In this document: piece after piece, positions 58,583-64,000 of the stretch | Numbering within the stretch: the first letter of the stretch is position 1 | Layout of the letters: each line of letters opens with the position of its first letter | From: Brucella pseudintermedia | GTDB lineage: Bacteria; Pseudomonadota; Alphaproteobacteria; Rhizobiales; Rhizobiaceae | Reading direction: 5' to 3' | Assembly (NCBI RefSeq): GCF_008932435.1 | Contig: NZ_WBWE01000009.1 | Location: forward strand, 62,001 to 126,000 | DNA length: 64,000 nt | Program-made: the position numbers and the translations under genes | Notes under the pieces: generated by a model | Database searches by the model: none | The model's input: only the letters and a program-made list of their open reading frames with translations | What the model was told of the DNA's origin: nothing

Positions 58583-59865
58583 TGTCGGTGGAAGTCGTAA
58601 CTTTCGGATGCCGTCTCAACACCTATGAATCCGAGGTGATGAAGCGCGAGGCCGATGCCGCTGGACTGGGCGAATTGAAGGATGGCGCAATCATCTTTAA
58701 TACCTGTGCCGTGACGGCGGAAGCCGTGCGCCAGGCACGTCAGGCGATCCGCAAGGCCCGCCGCGAAAATCCGGAAGCGCGCATCATCGTCACCGGCTGC
58801 GCCGCGCAGACCGAAGCCGACAATTTTGCCGCCATGGACGAAGTGGACCTCATTCTCGGCAATGAGGAAAAGCTGAAATCCAATTCCTACCGGATGCTGC
58901 CAGATTTCGGCGTCAACCAGTTCGAAAAGGTGCGCGTCAACGACATCATGGAAGTGCGCGAAACCGCGAGCCATATGGTCGACGCCATCGAGGGCCGCGC
59001 ACGCGCTTTCGTGCAGGTGCAAAATGGCTGCGATCATCGCTGCACCTTCTGCATCATTCCCTATGGCCGCGGCAATTCGCGTTCCGTGCCGATGGGCGCG
59101 GTGGTGGATCAGGTCAAGCGTCTCGTCGGCAACGGCTATGCTGAAGTGGTGCTGACCGGCGTGGACATGACTTCCTACGGTCCCGACCTTCCCGGCAATC
59201 TTCGCCTCGGCAAGCTGGTGAAAACCGTGCTGGCACAAGTGCCGGATTTGCAGCGCCTGCGCCTGTCATCCATCGATTCCATCGAGGCCGATGACGATCT
59301 GATGGAGGCCATCGCCACTGAAAAGCGGCTGATGCCGCATCTGCACCTGTCGCTACAGGCGGGCGACGACATGATCCTGAAGCGCATGAAGCGCCGCCAT
59401 CTGCGCGATGATTCGATCCGCTTCTGCGAAACGGTGCGTGGGCTTCGTCCCGATATCGTCTTCGGCGCGGATATCATCGCCGGTTTCCCGACCGAAACCG
59501 AGGAAATGTTCCAGAACTCGTTGAAGATCGTTGAGGAATGCGGGCTGTCCCACTTGCACGTCTTCCCCTACAGCGCACGCGAAGGCACGCCTGCCGCCCG
59601 CATGCCACAGGTGCGGCGCGAGATCGTCAAGGAACGCGCTGCCCGCCTGCGCGCTGAAGGCGACCGTGCTTATGAAAAGCACCTCGCTTCTCTCAATGGC
59701 ACAGTTCAGCGCCTGCTGGTCGAGAAGGAAGGCATTGCACGCACGGAAGGCTTTACGCTGGCATCGGTGGACGGTGGCGCACCGGGCGAGATCATCGAAC
59801 GTATCGTGACAGGGCATGACGGTGAGAAGCTTCTCACCCGCAAGGTCGAGCCACAGGCAGCATAA
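58582..59865 (+). CDS. mtaB: tRNA t6A methylthiotransferase MtaB-like
   Basis: This radical-SAM methylthiotransferase adds a 2-methylthio group to threonylcarbamoyl-A37 of tRNA, acting after TsaD. The 427-residue protein has three N-terminal cluster cysteines (C10, C42, C73) in the MTTase domain, the radical-SAM triad in NGCDHRCTFCIIPYGRG (about 149-165) and a TRAM-like tail. It is coupled to dapF and precedes ftsY by 19 bases. Confidence 0.95.
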   Translation: MSVEVVTFGCRLNTYESEVMKREADAAGLGELKDGAIIFNTCAVTAEAVRQARQAIRKARRENPEARIIVTGCAAQTEADNFAAMDEVDLILGNEEKLKSNSYRMLPDFGVNQFEKVRVNDIMEVRETASHMVDAIEGRARAFVQVQNGCDHRCTFCIIPYGRGNSRSVPMGAVVDQVKRLVGNGYAEVVLTGVDMTSYGPDLPGNLRLGKLVKTVLAQVPDLQRLRLSSIDSIEADDDLMEAIATEKRLMPHLHLSLQAGDDMILKRMKRRHLRDDSIRFCETVRGLRPDIVFGADIIAGFPTETEEMFQNSLKIVEECGLSHLHVFPYSAREGTPAARMPQVRREIVKERAARLRAEGDRAYEKHLASLNGTVQRLLVEKEGIARTEGFTLASVDGGAPGEIIERIVTGHDGEKLLTRKVEPQAA

Positions 59866-59884
59866 GAGAATCAGAAGCGACACA

Positions 59885-61357
59885 ATGGCAATCGGTTTCA
59901 TCAAGAAAATGTTCTCCTTCGGCAAGAAGGAGGTTGAGGAAAAGCCGGTCGAGCAACCAGCGACCGATGCCGTGGAAACGGCTTTGGAAACAAAGCTTCC
60001 TGAAGCTGCCGAAGCGCCCAAGGAAACCGAAAATTCTGTCGTTGAAGCGGTCGTTTCCGAACCGGAAGCGCCCGTGATCGCCAGTGAGCCTGAGCCGATT
60101 GAAGAGCCTGCCTCTGAAACGGTTGCGGAAGAAAAGGCAGAGCCGGAGCATCCGGTAGCCGAGATTGAAATCCCGATTGAACAGCCTCCAGTGATGGAGC
60201 CAATCGTGGTCGAGGCCCCTGCGCCAGAATCTATTGTCGAGCCTGTTGTCGGGCCCGAGCCGGAACCAGTTGCCGAGCCTGAACCGCCCGAAGTCGCAAA
60301 AGCTGCTGATGCACCCATTGTGGAGGAAGCGGTCGAACCCGCACGTCAGCCAGAGCCCGTGAAGCCGAAAAAGGTAAAAGTTACCAAGGCGGTCGAGGAA
60401 ACGGCGGAGGAAGCGCCTGTCGAGATCGCACCGGAGCCAAAGCTTTCCTGGTTCGAGCGCCTGCGTCGCGGGCTTGCCCGCTCATCCAGTTCGCTCAGCG
60501 AATCCATCGGCGGCATTTTCACCAAGCGCAAGCTTGATGACGACACGTTGCAGGATCTCGAAGACGTGCTGATTCAGGCCGATCTCGGGCTTGAAACCGC
60601 CATGCGCGTTACCGACGCGCTTGCCTCGGGCCGCTACGGCAAGGACGTGACGGGTGAGGAAGTGCGCGCCATCATGGGCGCGGAAATCGAGAAAGTTCTG
60701 GGTCCGGTGGCCAAGCCGCTGGAGCTTGACCTGTCGCACAAGCCGCATGTGATCCTCGTCGTCGGCGTCAACGGCACCGGCAAGACCACGACAATCGGCA
60801 AGCTTGCCGCAAAGCTCACCGCGGGCGGCCTCAAGGTCATGCTGGCGGCTGGCGATACGTTCCGCGCTGCAGCCATCGAGCAGTTGCATATCTGGGGCGA
60901 GCGCACCGGCTCCCCGGTTGTCTCCTCCAAACTCGGCGCCGACGCGGCTGGCCTTGCCTATGATGCGTGGGAAAAGGCCAAGGAAGCGGGCAGCGACGTT
61001 CTCATCATCGATACGGCCGGACGCTTGCAGAACAAGGCCGAGCTGATGGACGAGCTCGCCAAGATCGTGCGCGTGCTGGGCAAGCACGACCCGGAAGCGC
61101 CGCATACGGTGCTGCAGACGCTTGACGCCACCACTGGCCAGAACGCGCTCAATCAGGTCGAGATTTTCAAGAATATCGCGGGCGTCAACGGCCTCGTCAT
61201 GACCAAGCTTGACGGAACCGCGCGCGGCGGCATTCTGGTCGCGATTTCGGCCAAGCATAAATTGCCGATCTATTTCATCGGCGTCGGCGAAGGCGTCGAC
61301 GATCTGGAACCCTTTGCGGCCAAGGATTTTGCCCGCGCCATCGCAGGAGTTGCCTGA
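59885..61357 (+). CDS. ftsY: Signal recognition particle receptor FtsY
   Basis: FtsY docks SRP-ribosome complexes at the membrane. The 490-residue protein has a short basic, amphipathic N-terminus ([15 protein letters not shown]), a very long acidic Glu/Pro/Val-rich region (about 16-180), and the NG domain with [37 protein letters not shown] and [10 protein letters not shown]. The start at 59885 is clear; the frame stays open 23 codons upstream inside mtaB. Its stop overlaps the next start by one base. Confidence 0.97.
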   Translation: MAIGFIKKMFSFGKKEVEEKPVEQPATDAVETALETKLPEAAEAPKETENSVVEAVVSEPEAPVIASEPEPIEEPASETVAEEKAEPEHPVAEIEIPIEQPPVMEPIVVEAPAPESIVEPVVGPEPEPVAEPEPPEVAKAADAPIVEEAVEPARQPEPVKPKKVKVTKAVEETAEEAPVEIAPEPKLSWFERLRRGLARSSSSLSESIGGIFTKRKLDDDTLQDLEDVLIQADLGLETAMRVTDALASGRYGKDVTGEEVRAIMGAEIEKVLGPVAKPLELDLSHKPHVILVVGVNGTGKTTTIGKLAAKLTAGGLKVMLAAGDTFRAAAIEQLHIWGERTGSPVVSSKLGADAAGLAYDAWEKAKEAGSDVLIIDTAGRLQNKAELMDELAKIVRVLGKHDPEAPHTVLQTLDATTGQNALNQVEIFKNIAGVNGLVMTKLDGTARGGILVAISAKHKLPIYFIGVGEGVDDLEPFAAKDFARAIAGVA

Positions 61358-62016
61358 TGGAGCATCCCGTTTTCGAACGCGACCCGTCGCAGAAAAGCGA
61401 AGCCGAGCGCCGGGAAGTGCCGCCGCTCCTGAAGCTGGCGCTAGAGCTGGGACCGCTTCTGGTCTTCTTCTTCGCCAATGCGCGTGGAGAAAGCCTGATC
61501 GAGCACTTTCCGGTGCTGGCCTCCATCGGTGCGCCGATCTTTCTCGCCACCGCCCTGTTCATGGCCGCGACGGTGATTGCGCTTGCCATTTCATGGTCGA
61601 TGACGCGCACACTGCCCATCATGCCGCTCGTTTCCGGCATCGTCGTGCTGGTGTTCGGCGCGCTGACGCTCTGGCTGCGCAACGACACTTTCATCAAGAT
61701 GAAGCCCACCATCGTCAACACGCTGTTTGGCGTAATCCTGCTCGGCGGCCTCTTCTTCGGCAAATCCCTGCTCGGCTATGTGTTCGATTCGGCCTTCCGC
61801 CTCGATGCCGAGGGCTGGCGAAAGCTGACGCTGCGCTGGGGCCTGTTCTTCATCTTCCTCGCCGTGGTCAATGAAGTGGTCTGGCGAAATTTCTCGACCG
61901 ATGCCTGGGTATCGTTCAAGGTCTGGGGCATTATGCCCATCACCATTGTCTTCACGCTTTTACAAATGCCGCTTATCCAGAAGCATTCACTGACGGAAGA
62001 CAACAAGACTGCATAG
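61357..62016 (+). CDS. yciB: Septation protein A (YciB/IspZ family)
   Basis: The 219-residue inner-membrane protein has six helices and the YciB pattern: [20 protein letters not shown] near the start, then [21 protein letters not shown] (about 105-125) and a C-terminal [20 protein letters not shown]. It is linked to septation and envelope integrity. It is coupled to ftsY (TGATG). Confidence 0.95.
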   Translation: MEHPVFERDPSQKSEAERREVPPLLKLALELGPLLVFFFANARGESLIEHFPVLASIGAPIFLATALFMAATVIALAISWSMTRTLPIMPLVSGIVVLVFGALTLWLRNDTFIKMKPTIVNTLFGVILLGGLFFGKSLLGYVFDSAFRLDAEGWRKLTLRWGLFFIFLAVVNEVVWRNFSTDAWVSFKVWGIMPITIVFTLLQMPLIQKHSLTEDNKTA

Positions 62017-62035
62017 CAACGGGAGGACAGGCACC

Positions 62036-62818
62036 ATGAACGGGATCGCACCACGGCTTGAAATTGAACAGTTCATCTGCCGCAGCGATAATTACGGCGT
62101 CCTGATTCACGATCCCCAAAGTGCGCTGACCGCCACCATCGATGCGCCCGACGCGGCAGCAATCGAGGCCGCGCTGCAGCGGCGCGGCTGGACGCTCGAT
62201 TTCGTCTTCACCACCCATCACCATCTCGACCATGTCGAGGGCAATGAAACGCTGAAGGCGAAATACGGTGTCAGCATCATCGGCCCAAAAGCCGAAGAAA
62301 CGAAGATTCCCGGCATCGACCGGACCGTGCAGGACGGCGACGAGTTCACATTCGGCCTTTTCCGCGTGAAGGCCATTGCGACACCGGGCCATACCGCAGG
62401 CGAGGTTTCCTATTATCTGCCGGAAGCAAAGGCCGTCTTCACCGGCGACACGCTGTTCGCGCTTGGCTGCGGACGGCTGTTCGAGGGAACGCCGCTCACC
62501 ATGTTCCAGTCGCTGCAGAAGCTAATTGCGCTTCCCGGCGACACGGCGGTCTATTGCGGCCATGAATATACCGAAAGCAATGCGCGTTTTGCGCTCACCA
62601 TCGACCCGGCCAATTCCGCTCTCAAAGAGCGCGCCGCCGAGATTGCAAGGCTGCGTGCTGCCGATCGCATGACATTGCCGTCAAGCATCGCGCTGGAAAT
62701 GGCGACTAACCCCTTCCTACGCTGGCATGATGCCGGCATTCGCAGCCGCCTCGGCTTGCAGGATGCGCCCGACGAGGCCGTTTTCGCCGAAATCCGCAAG
62801 CGCAAGGATATGTTCTGA
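62036..62818 (+). CDS. gloB: Hydroxyacylglutathione hydrolase (glyoxalase II)
   Basis: Glyoxalase II hydrolyses S-lactoylglutathione, ending methylglyoxal detoxification. The 260-residue metallo-beta-lactamase-fold enzyme has the metal motif FTTHHHLDHVEGN (about 59-71), GHTAGEVSY, GDTLFALGCGRLFEG and YCGHEYTESN, followed by the C-terminal substrate domain. It follows yciB by 19 bases. Confidence 0.97.
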   Translation: MNGIAPRLEIEQFICRSDNYGVLIHDPQSALTATIDAPDAAAIEAALQRRGWTLDFVFTTHHHLDHVEGNETLKAKYGVSIIGPKAEETKIPGIDRTVQDGDEFTFGLFRVKAIATPGHTAGEVSYYLPEAKAVFTGDTLFALGCGRLFEGTPLTMFQSLQKLIALPGDTAVYCGHEYTESNARFALTIDPANSALKERAAEIARLRAADRMTLPSSIALEMATNPFLRWHDAGIRSRLGLQDAPDEAVFAEIRKRKDMF

Positions 62819-62873
62819 CATATGTTATTGCTATTTGAGAGCGCGAATCGTTCCATAGTTCGAGGATAGAAAA

Positions 62874-63368
62874 ATGACGGTGTTTTCCCGTTTCAAGATT
62901 GCAGGCAGCGCCGTTTTCCTCGGCCTTTCACTTATCGCCCTGCCCGTTTCAACCGGCGTCGCGTTTGCCGACGACCTACTGCTCGACGTCGCACCGAAGC
63001 AGACGCCTGCCGAAATCAACAATTTCAAGCTCAGTGAAGATTTCCTGTCGCGCATGGAAAAGGTGCAGGAACAACTCGGCGGCATGGAACTCTCGGCGAC
63101 GGAAGAGGAAGGACAGGATGCCACGCCGTCCTTCGACAAGATGGTGAAAAGCATCGAAACCCGCCCCCAGGTCGTGGAAGTGCTGAGAGCCCAGAACATC
63201 ACGCCGTCCGACTATATTCTGGGTTATTTCGCCCTTATGAGCAGTCTTGCCGCGGCTGACGCCGAGAGCGAGCCGCAGCTGGTGGACGAATTAAAGGACA
63301 TCAATCCCGAACATCTTGCCTTCGGCAAGCAATATAGCGAGCGCATCCGCGTCCTGATTGGAGAATGA
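62874..63368 (+). CDS. Small periplasmic protein of unknown function
   Basis: The 164-residue precursor has a signal peptide (about 1-32, cut after AFA) and a helical, acidic mature part (KLSEDFLSRMEKVQEQLGG and ending in a GKQYSERIRVLIGE helix). No family is recognised; similar secreted helical proteins exist in Brucella-group genomes. It is the last gene of normal composition before the AT-rich stretch and is 55 bases after gloB. Confidence 0.72.
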   Translation: MTVFSRFKIAGSAVFLGLSLIALPVSTGVAFADDLLLDVAPKQTPAEINNFKLSEDFLSRMEKVQEQLGGMELSATEEEGQDATPSFDKMVKSIETRPQVVEVLRAQNITPSDYILGYFALMSSLAAADAESEPQLVDELKDINPEHLAFGKQYSERIRVLIGE

Positions 63369-63673
63369 CATCAAAGTTCGGCGATGCGGACATATGGATT
63401 TTTTTTAAGCATATCTTATCGAGCCTCGCTTCACATCGGTCAGATCACAAACTCTTGCATATATTGACACAATATATTTTAGTTTATTACTATACTATTA
63501 CAATTTTTGAAATGTATTTACCAATTTTTATTTGGAAATATCATAATTTCATTAATATAACGGATAAACTATCATAAAATAGACAAATTCTAAGCGATAA
63601 TGCAAATTGCATTATTTATAAAAACTCTTAGTTTATAAATAATATATTAGTATACATTTACAAGGAAAATGCT
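63369..63673. other. AT-rich stretch upstream of the amidase gene
   Basis: This 305-base region is far more AT-rich than any other part of the window. An open frame at 63365-63577 (70 codons) has no convincing features. Two perfect inverted repeats lie near the right end. The change of composition begins just after the periplasmic gene. Confidence 0.6.
63599..63640. promoter_or_regulatory. Two inverted repeats before the amidase gene
   Basis: AATGCAA (63599-63605) and TTGCATT (63607-63613) flank one base. ATTTATAAA (63614-63622) and TTTATAAAT (63632-63640) flank nine. They end 33 bases before the amidase ATG. AT-rich DNA makes short palindromes likely, so significance is uncertain. Confidence 0.35.
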
Positions 63674-64000
63674 ATGTATTTTATTGATTATAATACGTAT
63701 AGATCGATAAATAGTTTTAATTCCCGCGTTCGATTTCTTGTATTGCACTACACCGCTCAGAATTTTAAAGTTTCTATTGAGGAGTTAACAGGACAAGATG
63801 TTAGTTCTCACTATCTTGTTCCAGATCCAAAAGATCAAACATACATTGATGCAGGGTTTAAAGATATTAAAATATTCAATCTTGTCGATGAGGCACAGCG
63901 AGCGTGGCATGCCGGGTTAAGCGCTTGGAGCAATCGTGAAAATATCAATGACACTTCAATTGGTATTGAAATCGTCAACCTTGCCTCAGAAGAACATGGA
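63674..64000 (+). CDS. N-acetylmuramoyl-L-alanine amidase (Amidase_2 domain), N-terminal part, cut by window edge
   Basis: The first 109 residues are visible. They show an Amidase_2/PGRP zinc-amidase domain: VRFLVLHYTA (metal His), VSSHYLVPDP, RAWHAGLSAW and SIGIEIVN. No signal peptide is seen; the N-terminus MYFIDYNTYRSI goes straight into the domain. AAGGAAA lies 6-7 bases before the ATG. Codons are strikingly AT-rich (TTT, ATT, AAT, TTA) and unlike every other gene here. A phage-like endolysin or an AmiD-like enzyme gained by transfer is likely. The metal-binding C-terminal part lies outside the window. Confidence 0.85.
   Translation, partial: MYFIDYNTYRSINSFNSRVRFLVLHYTAQNFKVSIEELTGQDVSSHYLVPDPKDQTYIDAGFKDIKIFNLVDEAQRAWHAGLSAWSNRENINDTSIGIEIVNLASEEHG

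Noticed and set aside
63365-63577. Plus-strand 70-codon frame in the AT-rich stretch
   Set aside because: The sequence is low in complexity and hydrophobic by composition only; the start overlaps the stop of the preceding gene but no ribosome site is clear.

Overview
The window is a stretch of the main chromosome of a Rhizobiales alphaproteobacterium, most likely Ochrobactrum (now placed in Brucella as the anthropi/intermedia group). The best marker is a close but not identical relative of the Brucella outer-membrane lipoprotein Omp19 at 56762-57301. Other support comes from the gene order hemC-hemD-mitofilin-hemY, mdh-sucCDAB-lpd and sdhCDAB, and from intergenic repeats typical of Rhizobiales. 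Species assignment is inference from memory of these families.

About 60 protein genes are supported, and almost all are housekeeping. Left part (1-12 kb): ftsX (cut by the window edge) and ftsE, a membrane-anchored unknown, a decayed phage-type lipoprotein relic, a frameshifted aquaporin gene, an MFS exporter, a TerB protein, the leftward cluster hemC-hemD-mitofilin-hemY, and the rightward run tsaD-gpsA-YciI-EVE-methyltransferase. Then (13.6-25.4 kb): a DMT permease diverging from a MocR regulator, a xanthine/uracil permease, an L,D-transpeptidase, a CenR-like response regulator with a cyclic-nucleotide-binding protein, xthA-lolA-ftsK, and amtB.

Middle (25.7-43.1 kb): tesB, a ubiquinone hydroxylase, an osmC-family gene broken by an amber codon, a VOC protein, sdhCDAB, a GNAT enzyme, a GGDEF cyclase, leuC, rplS, an NCS1 permease, rimM-trmD, xerC and a TraB/GumN protein. 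Right part (43-64 kb): small uncharacterised genes, the 2-oxoglutarate dehydrogenase/TCA cluster (lpd, three accessory genes, sucB, sucA, sucD, sucC, mdh), zapE, omp19, dapF-mtaB-ftsY-yciB-gloB and a periplasmic unknown. At the extreme right the base composition falls abruptly to very AT-rich and a foreign-looking N-acetylmuramoyl-L-alanine amidase gene begins.

Functionally the window joins central respiration (complex II, the second half of the TCA cycle, heme and ubiquinone synthesis) with cell division and envelope work (ftsEX, ftsK, ftsY, lolA, omp19, L,D-transpeptidase, CenR). Both ftsE and ftsK have a well-formed CtrA-type TTAA-N7-TTAA site upstream, which suggests cell-cycle control. 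No rRNA, tRNA, CRISPR array, transposase or complete mobile element was seen. I found no clear new multi-gene system. The best leads are the AT-rich amidase island at the right edge, a pair of overlapping small genes near 43.4 kb, the two broken genes, and several sharp unassigned palindromes in promoters.
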